Shown: positions 51,901-60,000 of the stretch, piece by piece
How positions within the stretch are numbered: the stretch's first letter is position 1
Layout: the number at the start of each line of letters is the position of its first letter
Source: Membranipora membranacea
Lineage: Eukaryota > Bryozoa > Gymnolaemata > Cheilostomatida > Membraniporidae
NCBI GenBank assembly: GCA_914767715.1
Contig: OU612065.1
Span: forward strand, 33,234,001 to 33,294,000
Direction of reading: 5' to 3'
DNA: 60,000 nt
Translations under genes and position numbers: made by a program
The notes under the pieces: model-generated
Told to the model about the DNA's origin: nothing
Databases searched by the model: none
What the model saw: only the letters and a program-made list of their open reading frames with translations

Positions 51901-52316
51901 ACTGAAGACCATGTACACCTTGTGGAATTCCCTTCATAATTTTTATTTTTGAACAAGTTGTGAAAATTTGTCTCAACTTTTTTGTGTGGTAAGGGTGCAT
52001 TTGGCCGAACAAAATGACCAATTTGGCCGAAATGGCCGATTTGGCCTAGGTTGGGCATGGCTGGTCTTAATGATGGTATCCTGCTGATTGTGTCTCACTT
52101 ATTTTGTCCAGTTCATCATTTCTGAGAATTGAAAAAGTGTGTCTGCTGTAGTCTCTCATACCACAACTAGATGAACCATCAGAGCAGGTTTTCTTTGATA
52201 TTATTTTCTTAAACCGTGGGGCTCAAAAAATATATGCTGTAAATTAGACTGATCCGTTTTTTCTATTTTCAGAGAGATATCGGATACCTATAAAATACTT
52301 GGATATTCCTACATAA
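42939..52316 (+). CDS. EIF2D: Eukaryotic translation initiation factor 2D (ligatin), 15 exons, 565 aa
   Basis: Exons: 42939-42994, 44018-44208, 44535-44618, 45213-45324, 45653-45760, 46564-46685, 47082-47292, 47639-47684, 47997-48100, 48619-48768, 49179-49268, 49870-49962, 50388-50508, 50964-51129, 52273-52316; all GT-AG and in phase. Residues 1-82 are the MCT1-like N-terminal domain (MFQKPFHIRS start, like MFAKPFRVKS of vertebrate eIF2D; FFQYDRIFYPTVYTAW). PUA follows (SGADLMLPGVVVKG; AMRGKGVAIRHFYGDQLW), then an acidic/Ala-rich linker around 225-260, a winged-helix part (PPGSSLDIKKTKYKKL), an SWIB/MDM2-like part (about 375-470) and SUI1 (KKVTLISNLDKFGID, residues about 495-551). It delivers tRNA to the ribosomal P site and recycles 40S subunits in the cytosol (family knowledge). 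The very short first exon is supported by homology and phase. The C-terminus is slightly shorter than in human (584 aa). Confidence 0.95.
43040..43549. mobile_element. ~510 bp inverted-repeat element in eIF2D intron 1
   Basis: About 140-160 bp arms: 43040-43185 (AGACAGTTTTCTGAGCTC ... GGAGTTGTCCTCTCTCCAG ... AATGATTTTTGATT) and its inverted match 43383-43549. The centre includes a near-perfect small hairpin, GGAAACCCTGT-gat-ACAGGGTTTCC, around 43197-43222. No coding capacity. Confidence 0.75.
44765..44985 (+). mobile_element. tRNA-derived SINE fragment in eIF2D intron
   Basis: GTGGGTTCGAATCCCACTGC contains a perfect polymerase III B box/T-arm. It is followed by a body with TGGTCCCCAGGTGTGCTCCG and an AT-rich tail. 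The A box side is missing or degenerate, so this is a 5'-truncated SINE, not a tRNA gene. Confidence 0.65.
51290..52063. mobile_element. hAT-type miniature element, outer, split by a second element
   Basis: Ends CATGCATGTCCAACC (51290) and GGTTGGGCATGGCTG (ending 52063) are imperfect inverted repeats. Both arms carry repeats of TTTGGCCGAA. Flanks GTCTAAAT (51282-51289) and GTCTTAAT (52064-52071) form an 8-bp target duplication with one mismatch, as expected for hAT. Another element (51405-51802) interrupts it; without that it would be about 370 bp. Located in the last intron of eIF2D. Confidence 0.75.
51405..51802. mobile_element. hAT-type miniature element, inner (398 bp), perfect 8-bp target duplication
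   Basis: Ends CAGGGCTGTATCCATGGGT and the inverted partner ACCTATGAATACACCACTG. Flanked on both sides by TAAGTAAG (51397-51404 and 51803-51810), an exact 8-bp duplication diagnostic of hAT insertion. No transposase. Inserted into the older element at 51290-52063. Confidence 0.88.
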
Positions 52317-52614
52317 CATTGAATGTACACTAGGACTGCCATGGAACGAGATAGACACCTGACACAACGCTGAGCATATATTCTATTTTTGTCTGCAGAG
52401 ATCTTTTGCTAATCTCCTCAACAGGTTTTGAGTCTGTGAGATATATTATCACACTCATACCAATGATAATTGGTAGACTTCGGAATCACACAACAGACAC
52501 TTATCAAATGGGGAGATAACACAATCAAGTGCACTCAGTTTTATCTTGCTTTTTGAGACCCTTTTATGGGTCTGAAGTGCTCATATTGGTAAACTGAATG
52601 AGTCAAATGGTGTG

Positions 52615-52620
52615 AATAAA
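52615..52620 (+). terminator. Candidate polyadenylation signal of eIF2D
   Basis: AATAAA about 300 nt after the eIF2D stop codon, with a second one at about 52643. It lies close to the opposite-strand signal of the secreted-peptide gene (52638-52633), so the two genes would end tail-to-tail here. Confidence 0.5.
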
Positions 52621-52736
52621 TTATCTAGGGTTATTTATTGAAGAATAAATGACATTCTGACAGGATATCCTTATTTTGTTTTAGCCTTGCTTTGTTACCA
52701 ATAGAGTAGCATATACCCAGCGTTGTTTATCTACTG

Positions 52737-53666
52737 CTAACCACTACCAGCGAGATGCTTAGGTGTTGTACCAGCATGGTCTTTATTTCCCGTATCAACC
52801 CAATCTGAAATAGTCAGAGGCAAAAGCATTAATTATCGACCTAAGCATATCGGTCCTTCATGTATGAGTAGCTGCCAAAAGTTGCCCATGTTCAGTCTGA
52901 GAGTTGGTCGGGGAGAGGTATACACCCGAGGGTGCTGGGGGCTGGAACAATCAACAATGAAAGCTCCCCCAGTGGGGCTCGAACCCACAACTCCTGCGGC
53001 ACTAATCGCCTGGCAGTGAATAGCAAGCGCGCTAACCGGTTGCGCCATCTAACCATCCCAATAAAAGAATGGGTCGATGGCGCTAATTAGATAGCCCGCT
53101 ATTCACTACTCAGAGTTGTGTTCTCTCATCCCATAGCACATTCCAATCCGCCATTGCAACCCTATGAAACACAGCGTACGTGTTAGGGTTATTGGCCTTA
53201 CATGGCCCATTGCTGGGACCCCTTTTAGTAGGTTATAACTTAAGTATGCCATGTAGGTAAGTCATGAAGCTGAGGAGGATGCTGTGAAAGTTATGTCTGG
53301 AAATGAGCGACATTTTGTATATATAAAGAATCCTATATTAAAACAGTGAGTGATAACTTGCAAGTTCATTCTAGTTCTAGATGGATCGCCCCAGCTAAGA
53401 TTGACTATAGTTCTAAAGCCTCTATTATGTATTACTTTTCAGGACATTTTGTGGTACTGATCTTAATTACTCAGTTCCAAAATCCCAAATATGTATGCGT
53501 TAATGCAGAGATAACAAATGATGAAAAGAACAGATTGTTTAGCATAAAAAAGAATGAGAGCGGCTCGTCACATACCTGGTATAGGTATAGGTGGAAATCC
53601 CACCACTGCTCCAAATGCTTGGACAAACATCATACATGCAACGAGTAGGACAAGTAACAACTTCAT
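52737..53666 (-). CDS. Small secreted peptide precursor 1, 2 exons, 52 aa
   Basis: Exon 1 53666-53576 (91 nt), exon 2 52804-52737 (68 nt), phase-1 intron with GTATGT donor. Residues 1-19 form a signal peptide (MKLLLVLLVACMMFVQAFG). The predicted mature part of about 33 residues starts AVVGFPPIPIP and ends in WVDTGNKDHAGTTPKHLAGSG. It has no Cys, so it is not a disulphide-type defensin. A sister gene at 54663-55562 has the same exon structure and shares 17 consecutive residues in exon 2. A TATA-like box lies about 165 nt upstream of the ATG, and AATAAA follows the stop by about 100 nt. Family not recognised; could be a peptide hormone, antimicrobial or mucosal peptide. The intron contains a tRNA-derived SINE. 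Confidence 0.75.
52840..53060 (-). mobile_element. tRNA-derived SINE inside peptide gene 1
   Basis: On the - strand GGTTAGATGGCGCAACCGGT with TTAGCGCGC (A-box side) is followed by GTTGTGGGTTCGAGCCCCAC (B box), then a body with CACCCTCGGGTG. A degenerate second tRNA-like head in the opposite orientation lies at about 53074-53130 (GATGGCGCTAATTAGATAGC), giving a head-to-head pair. It lies wholly in the peptide gene's intron. Confidence 0.7.
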
Positions 53667-53824
53667 GATGATGATGTGCTAGCTCGAAGCTGTATCCACA
53701 AACAATACTCTTACTTTTCCAGCCTCTTAACTAGAGTAAAGTCTGAGTATAAGTGTCAGTATCACTAACGATTGTGCTCTATGCTGTGAGAAGTGTCATA
53801 TGCTTGAAAGATAAATCCTACAGA

Positions 53825-53850
53825 TATGACCAGTATAAATTATCGATAAT
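53825..53850 (-). promoter_or_regulatory. TATA-type promoter of peptide gene 1
   Basis: On the - strand ATTTATACTGG occurs about 165 nt before the ATG. The sister gene has TATATTATACAGG at the same distance, followed by related sequence (CTTCYCACAGCATA) in both, so promoter and leader were duplicated together. Confidence 0.5.
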
Positions 53851-53879
53851 GCATCGATTCTATTTTCCGAGGGTATTAT

Positions 53880-54650
53880 GTCCCGGAATAATGTGACATC
53901 GCGGTTTTTGTTACGACATTGCACTGAGGACGATTTTCTTAGATAAGCACTGCACTGCACTTATTTTATATAATAACAAAAACTTGGTTTTGAAACGTAT
54001 GGCATCTTGCTGACATTATTATGAGGAATTTTTGCATCAAACATAGACTTCTTGATTCTGGGGTCAACTGATACAAGTTTTTTAATATTGAAGCTCAAAC
54101 TTCTTGCAGATTGACTCTGAGATACGAATCTCTCTGCACCGTGCCATTAAGTGGACTAATCGTCCTATTTACATTTTGTCTTTGGTAGCTAACCTTTAGT
54201 TTGCAGATAGGTCATGTTATCAGTTTAGGAACTCAAGCATATTATTTGAATTTGAATCCAAAAGCTACGGTGTAAAGATAAGCAACCTGCAGTATGGTGT
54301 AACACTTTAATGACTAACATACAATGCATGATTAGGTTGTTTTGTTTCTATAAACAGTGTCATAGATTGGACAGAAACTGTAAAAACAATGTGGCTCTCC
54401 ACGATTGATTATATAGCTGAACAAATTGAAAATGTTTAGCCAGAGTTGCCTGTTCATAAATCAAGGTAAGACAATAAATTATTACAATTGTTTGTTGATG
54501 TGAAACCAGGGACTGAGACATAACAAGAATGTTAATGCAGGGAGTTACTCCTTGGTTAATGTATAAGAAGTTCTTGTTAAGGGTATATTTTAACATTTAT
54601 TGAATTCCAATGAACTAGGTATACTTGGTTACAGTAAAGTTTATGATTTC
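53880..54650. other. Spacer between the two peptide genes
   Basis: No gene seen. Contains the shared upstream tract TTTCCGAGGGTATT of gene 1 (compare TTTCCGGGGGTATT at 55775-55790) and, near 54596-54601, the - strand AATAAA of peptide gene 2. Confidence 0.5.
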
Positions 54651-54662
54651 ATCACTACGTTT

Positions 54663-55562
54663 TTATCTGCCAAGATGTTTAGGTGTTGTACCAGCATGAT
54701 CCTTGTTTCCAGTGTCAACCCAACCTGCAAAGTTCAAAGAAATAAATGCTTTGTTATTACCGTACACAATAATACTGAATCTTCTGGGCGGATGAGATAG
54801 CTACTACTGAGTCAACTTACAAATTTGGTAGTCCTTGCTGCGCTATGAATTCATCCGGATGCCTATTTGGAAACCGCCGGATGTCCACATGGCATCTGGT
54901 GGTTGCCAAATAGGAATCCAGATGGGTTCGTGACGGTCACACTTTGAGATCAATTCAAGGTGAAATGGAAGGCCAGATAGCACTGCCGGATGTGTATTTT
55001 TCATAAGAGGATGGCCCTTTTACAGAGTTGTGTGGCGGACGGCCATTTACCTGACACATTTTTGGAATGACAATCGTTGACTGACCTTTCTATCGATTGC
55101 TCATATTCTGAATGAATGGGCATTTTTAAGTCATATTTGGAAGTTGTTTTGTGACAAATTCGGAGCAACGGTTTACAATATAATGAAAGAATTGATTTAT
55201 ATTATTATTTGACAGACTTTTTAATTACAATGACACCATGTCATAAATTAAAACTGTTGTGAATGATGCTAATGCAAATCAAAATCAGTTTTATTATCAG
55301 CACATTATCAATTTTAGCAGCAAATACCAGGGTGCAAGGACCTCAAGGCATGAGGGATGCAGAATTAGATGTAACAAGAGTAAATCCTCAAATAAATAGC
55401 ACCTGAAGCTTTGAAATAATCCCAACTGAAATTTGACTTACGATGTGGCTACGTTGTTTTTGTTTGCTTACCAGGTATAGTTAAAACTCCGAATCCTATA
55501 ACTTTTCCGAACACTTGTGTGAATATCAAGCATATAGCCAGTAAGATGAGTAACAGCTTCAT
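54663..55562 (-). CDS. Small secreted peptide precursor 2, 2 exons, 50 aa
   Basis: Exon 1 55562-55472 (91 nt, same length as in the sister gene), exon 2 54724-54663 (62 nt), phase-1 intron with GTAAGC donor. Signal peptide MKLLLILLAICLIFTQVFG, then KVIGFGVLTIP, then GWVDTGNKDHAGTTPKHLGR and stop. Exon 2 is identical to the sister over WVDTGNKDHAGTTPKHL, while the stretch just before the intron differs strongly. The C-terminal Gly-Arg could in principle be an amidation signal, but the sister ends AGSG, so this may be chance. AATAAA lies about 62 nt after the stop. Function unknown. Confidence 0.75.
54847..54929. repeat. 83-nt hairpin in the peptide gene 2 intron
   Basis: Arms of 37 nt (GAATTCATCCGGATGCCTAT and onward; partner ending in AATCCAGATGGGTTC) pair with about seven mismatches around a 9-nt loop. 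Size is pre-microRNA-like, but it may be a small foldback repeat: CCGGATG recurs again near 54985. Confidence 0.55.
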
Positions 55563-55721
55563 GATACTTGTACTGAGCTTAGTTAGCGATTGTAGGAATG
55601 CTCCAACTTTCCCAGTCACAGAATCTTACTAAAGTGACGTTATCACTACCTGTTAGTATGTCGTTATATATGGTATGCTGTGGGAAGCATCATGTGCTCA
55701 CCAGATGAATCATGGGATAGG

Positions 55722-55740
55722 ACCTGTATAATATATAAGC
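55722..55740 (-). promoter_or_regulatory. TATA-type promoter of peptide gene 2
   Basis: TTATATATTATACAGG on the - strand, about 170 nt upstream of the start codon, aligned with the TATA-like box of the sister gene at nearly the same spacing. Confidence 0.5.
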
Positions 55741-55849
55741 GATCAATGCTGGCTCGGGTGACATATTTCCGCTTTCCGGGGGTATTTTGCTTTGAAGTTC
55801 TGCGTGGGTTCATATTGAAGACAGTGCGCTGAAGAGTTTTTTGGCAATG

Positions 55850-57766
55850 CTCCAACATTATCTGTATTTGTAATGGTGAGACTTTTGAGCAGGTTATCTG
55901 ATAAGCCGGCAGTTTTGTTATCTGATAACAATTATTGCAGATGCTTGGCCTTGACTCCATACATTATCTAGTAGGCAGAAACGTTTGACAAATTTTAGTT
56001 GCCAAACAAATATTTGATTGATAATAGACCATCTACCTCTGTAGTGTAGCATGCGCCAAGTCACAGATTTTGTTCCAACTGTCTGGTATTTTATCTAGGG
56101 AGGAATGATAAACCAGCATAAACTCCAAATAGTCTCACATTCTTGTCATGCAATTTGGAACACCTAAAGTTTTCTTTATTAATGTGAAAGCTCAACACGC
56201 AGGCCATACATTTGACTGCAGCTGAAAACTAGGAACCTTACAGCACGTGGTTGGAGTTGTCCTTACTTTCATCGAGGTGAGACAACTTTGTATGTGGATT
56301 GGCGCACAAGCTCATCATGGTAACATTGAGAACAAGACTACTTAAAGTGATAAACAGGTGAAATTTTATGTACAACAGAACAGATTAAAATGTGCCTGTC
56401 CACTTGCACAGCACGATTCATCAATAAAATGTAGTAATTATGTAATTATCATTAAAATTTAAATAATAAAATAAGGATAATAAATGAGAATCTTGACCCT
56501 GAAAGTTAAATTTCAAACAAACACCAAAAAACAGCCTAAAAGATTACCTTATTGTCGAGCTACACAATCTTTGAAATGACTACTGTATAGATACAAAAAT
56601 GTTGCACAGAGTCATTGTGACTTAGTTTATAAAAGCTGGATATTCCATCTTGTGTGCCTGACAACTCAGGCTATTGGTGAGATTTAACGCATCAACTGAT
56701 TTTGATTAAAGCAGTGATGAAAATGAGGACTGGCATTAAGGACTACTAAAAAATCTGAACCCTTAATTTCACAAAGGGCTAGGAGTTGCCTCATGTTTTA
56801 AACCAGAAGCGGGCGACAACTCTAGATTTATAAGATCAGTGAGATGCATGCTTAGAATTATTTGCAGTCCCTTTGGCAGACATTACGTCATATCTGAACG
56901 CCAGGCTCATTGTTCATAAAGAATAGCATTCTCCTAGCCCTGGCCTGTAGCCTCGGTGACTCAGGCATACTCGATGTAGACATGGCGGACACTGTGGAGA
57001 TGTTCGACCCGTTTCTCTTCATAGATCGAGGATCAATTTGGCAATGCGTTGTCTGCAAGAAATGGAAAAATGATGTCTTTCAGTATAGAAAATGATGACA
57101 GAAGATATAAATACATTGTAATCGAGAATACAATTTTATTCATATGTAGCTAGCAATGAAAGTGAGATTACCCAATCATCATACCCTTTCGAACAGCATG
57201 AGAAGCGACCCATATTTAGAACAACTAATAGTTTAGGGTAAAACTTTTGCACCATCGGGGAATAGGAAAACTTAGTAGAAAGAAACATGAAATAGTACAT
57301 CACTATAAATGGTCAATTTTCCATCGAAACGTTGACTCTCTTTGGGGACTGCCCTCTAGAAGTGTGGGCAGGAGTTATACAAAGCTAAATATAGAAACTA
57401 CTAATGCATAAATGAGTGTTCTGCTGCGTTGACTGATCGCCAACAACGATTGAAGAAAAAAATACCATGTGATAATAATTTGGACTGTTAGCTGGAAATG
57501 ATACTGTGCTGATGTTGTGTTGTCATGCCAGAGTTGATGTTTACCTACATAAAAGATATACCAAATCTAGAAATCATGGTGTGTGAGGAGCTAAGTGTGC
57601 GAAACAAATATTCTGCTAGCCTGCTTGGACAAGCTTTGTTGGTGCGAGGGGGGAACTAACCAAACTTCCCACCAACAAAGCTTGATAAGACAGGCTAATG
57701 TTCCGCATACTAATACTTTGCTAATCTTGCGACTTAAATGCCGACTTTATTTTATTCTCTTCACAG
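55850..57766. other. Intergenic or 5' part of an unrecognised + strand gene
   Basis: No clear gene. A start-like context at 56962-56983 (GTAGACATGGCGGACACTGT) opens a frame MADTVEMFDPFLFIDRGS that ends at 57095; it might be a first exon for the terminal exon at 57767, but no strong donor is seen. Contains a foldback element (57616-57697). Confidence 0.35.
57616..57697. repeat. Short foldback element (copy 2)
   Basis: TAGCCTGCTTGGACAAGCTT with TTGTTGGTG, a G-rich loop, then CACCAACAAAGCTTGATAAG with ACAGGCTA. It shares the AAGCTTTGTT core and outer ends with the element at 5722-5787. Confidence 0.65.
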
Positions 57767-57913
57767 AAACTTGATGCAGCAAAGCAGATAGACTTCAGTG
57801 GTCGAGTAACGAAAGTCACCACACACACACAACCACTCAAAACTCAACAACTGATCGATGAAAATAAGACAAGAGCAGACAAATCTTACAAGAAGAATGT
57901 GCCAGTCTGCTGA
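57767..57913 (+). CDS. Terminal exon of an unrecognised gene
   Basis: After the acceptor TTATTCTCTTCACAG the frame is open for 48 codons (KLDAAKQIDFSGRVTKV and on to KKNVPVC) and ends at TGA 57911-57913. Composition is hydrophilic and Lys/Thr-rich, unlike neighbouring non-coding frames. The acceptor has a good pyrimidine tract. I do not recognise the protein; upstream exons were not located with confidence. Confidence 0.5.
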   Translation, partial: KLDAAKQIDFSGRVTKVTTHTQPLKTQQLIDENKTRADKSYKKNVPVC

Positions 57914-59505
57914 GGCTGGAAATAAAATCACATCACTGCAATGAGCTCTATGTTTTTGTTTCTGATGCTGAGTTGATTCCATTGATATGTAATTATATAT
58001 CGATGGTTGAGAACTATTCCTTCAACTAATTCAGTGTTGAATCCCATTCCCAAAGAAAAAAGCTATACATCTCTCAATACATACAGGCCCATGCATTCAC
58101 ATGAACGATAGCCACAAAGTGGACGATAAACTTGCAAGTTTTTACTTCTTCAAAAACATTTTTCTTAGCACACAATACATGAGGTTCGATACTGATGGGA
58201 TCAACCCTTAGCCCATGCGATGAGATCTCATCTCATACAAATATGCTCATAGAACACTATAGTATATATACCACAGTACTCAGTAATAATTATAATGTCT
58301 GTAGGTATATTCCTATCTCAAGGTATGCAGCTTGATTGTTAGTAGAATAACTTATGATGGGAAAGCTAACTCTCATTTGCTAAAGTTTCCTGACGAGATG
58401 GATTAGAAAAAAAGGAAAATCCATTCTGTGGTCGGAAAACTCGAGCAAAGTGAGATACCTAAAGCAACCACCACTCACTTTATGGCACATGGTGTCAAAA
58501 CAGTTTTGTTACCGAGCTTTATTTAACGCCGTTTTTATCTGCATTAGATAATATACGTCATGATCTAACCATGAGTGTATGTCACAAGATGACCATATCA
58601 TGCTCAAAGCAGGTGGATCAACAAAATACATGGCGCTGAATGACCAAGTGCTTCATACTGCACAAAAAATCTTCGAATCCAAGTCCAAGAGATGATTAAA
58701 TCACTTATTTATTGTTATTGTTTTGGATAATTAATGGTTGATAAACTTTGAAGCAGTTGGTCAGACATTTTATCATGATTAAATTCACAAAAATGAATAT
58801 GGGATAGACATTTTACTTTGTTTGTCTGCTCTACAGTGCAGAGAGAGGTCAGACATGGGTATCACTAAAATAAAAACATTCTGTACAAGTTTTAGCTGTG
58901 ATGACACCCATACAGGATATATCTCACAGCCAATGAAAATGCTGGATACATCTCACATCCAATGAGAATTCTAGATACATTTTCAATCAATTGGAATACA
59001 GGGTACATCCAAAATCCTTTGAGACGAGAGCATGCGGGCTGAGATGTATTCTTATGGCAATTTTGTGTTGCAATGTCATCTGCAATTCGTTACCGTTAGG
59101 AGCAAACTTGATATGACCAGGTTATCAGAATGAAGGTAGAAACTTATATGGCACATTATTGAACATAAGACGTCGGTACTCAGTTTGTATAAAGAGTGTT
59201 CAGGCAGCAAGCACTCCATATGTGAGTGAGTGGTTGAGGAAGGATTGAAAGGTTCATACACAGGAGTGAAGACAAGTGGGATATAGGTCAGACCTGATAA
59301 GGTCAACTCCGGGTCACCCTCCACCTTTAGTAACCAGTAACCATTAGTAACAAAATATCACAAACATTTCAACCCAATAGTCTTTTTGATCAACGTTGTG
59401 TTGTTGGTGTCTTCAGTAGCAGGGAGTTTTCAAAATTGAATTTTTCATATGTCATGCGTAGAAAACTCTTTCATTTAAAGTTTTAATTTTTCAATTCATA
59501 TCCAG
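57914..59505. other. Spacer, possible exon shadow on the - strand at 59076-59324
   Basis: Mostly AT-rich non-coding DNA. A - strand frame from about 59324 (VEGDPELTLSGLTYIPLVF and onward to 59076) follows an AAAG dinucleotide context and could be a 3' exon of the Ser-rich gene at 59707-59897, which leaves in phase 0, but the support is weak. Confidence 0.3.
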
Positions 59506-59669
59506 GTGGTAAGCTGTCAGTGAGCATTTTTGCGGCTGGGATGTTTATAGGCTCTAAGAAAAAAACAGTTTTGGTAGTTAGTCCCGCAGATTATCACAGC
59601 TTCAGAGACACAAAGAACACAACGCTATATGACCCCATGACCTCTTTCAAGTACATAAGTAATTCCTGA
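59506..59669 (+). CDS. Terminal exon of an unrecognised gene
   Basis: After the acceptor TTCATATCCAG the phase-1 frame reads GKLSVSIFAAGMFIGSKKKT, then VLVVSPADYHSFRDTKN, and stops at TGA 59667-59669. The alternation of a beta-strand-like hydrophobic run and a charged tail looks like a real protein C-terminus. Family not recognised; the upstream exons are not identified. Confidence 0.5.
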
Positions 59670-59706
59670 CAGAGAGTGGATAAGAGTGGTGGGCTCTATT
59701 ACTTAC

Positions 59707-59897
59707 CGAGTCGTTTTCTTTACCGGCAGCACCAGGAGATATTCTATCTGAGGTAAGAGAAGAAGATCGAGAAGAGCAGGATGATCCGTCACTGCTCAGA
59801 TTATCACTGGCTACTGTAAGCTGAGTACGATGTCCTCGTGAGTTAATCAGTACTCCCTGCATTAACTCACATAGTCTCTTAAATCGCCTCACTGGAC
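59707..59897 (-). CDS. Internal exon of a Ser-rich protein, gene runs off the window
   Basis: Acceptor TTATTTTAG at 59898-59906 (- strand), donor TCG followed by GTAAGT at 59706. The frame reads PVRRFKRLCELMQGVLINSR, then SDNLSSDGSSCSSRSSSLTS and AAGKENDS. Basic helix followed by a Ser-rich, probably phosphorylated disordered segment. The partner exons upstream lie beyond the right edge. Not recognised. Confidence 0.5.
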
Positions 59898-60000
59898 CTA
59901 AAATAATAGCCTACATTGAACAATGTCTGCAGTCTTTGAAAAAGATAGGCAGGCAATTTGCAGAATTATTTGCAATCCTTAATATGGATTTTCCTGTGCT

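Overview
The window is eukaryotic and animal. Genes are split by many GT-AG introns, the DNA is AT-rich, and two genes are recognisable orthologues of metazoan proteins: a Slit-Robo-type RhoGAP (F-BAR, RhoGAP, SH3) and eIF2D. Expanded TIR genes with the 'YRPDGWL' motif are typical of invertebrates. The many hAT/TA-type miniature elements and tRNA-derived SINEs fit an invertebrate, with a weak lean to a lophotrochozoan that I cannot prove from sequence.

Left part (1-27 kb): a tandem family of innate-immunity/cell-death type genes on the + strand. Gene 1 (1684-9981) reads, with intron phases that agree at every junction, as ARM repeats - TIR - linker - complete caspase (p20 and p10). Gene 2 (18799-23607) is a close paralogue with the same ARM and TIR exons but a SAM domain at the C-terminus. 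Between them lies a third, decayed TIR-SAM copy (13075-14550), an intact extra copy of the RhoGAP terminal exon (15176-15377, - strand), and a lone divergent SAM exon (17194-17347). Gene 1 carries a dead LINE fragment in the intron between the caspase subunits and a 1.1 kb inverted-repeat transposon upstream. A frame-broken hAT-derived gene fragment (11874-12725) abuts the left edge of the decayed copy.

Middle (25-40.3 kb, - strand): a complete 17-exon srGAP-like gene encoding about 850 residues, tail-to-tail with gene 2. It has a GC donor, a tandemly duplicated in-frame donor inside RhoGAP, and a 1.33 kb near-perfect palindrome in one intron.

Right part: eIF2D (42939-52316, +, 15 exons, 565 residues) is divergent from srGAP. 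Its last intron holds two nested hAT-type miniature elements, both with 8-bp target duplications. Then come two tandem two-exon genes (52737-53666 and 54663-55562, - strand) for small secreted peptides of 52 and 50 residues, with near-identical second exons; I do not recognise the family. The last 4 kb contain ends of unrecognised genes: two + strand terminal exons and one - strand Ser-rich exon.

Most striking: a TIR (NADase-type, catalytic Glu present) physically joined to a caspase with its full catalytic set, next to a sister gene in which SAM takes the caspase's place. By analogy with SARM1 the ARM part would restrain the TIR; what the caspase does downstream is inference.
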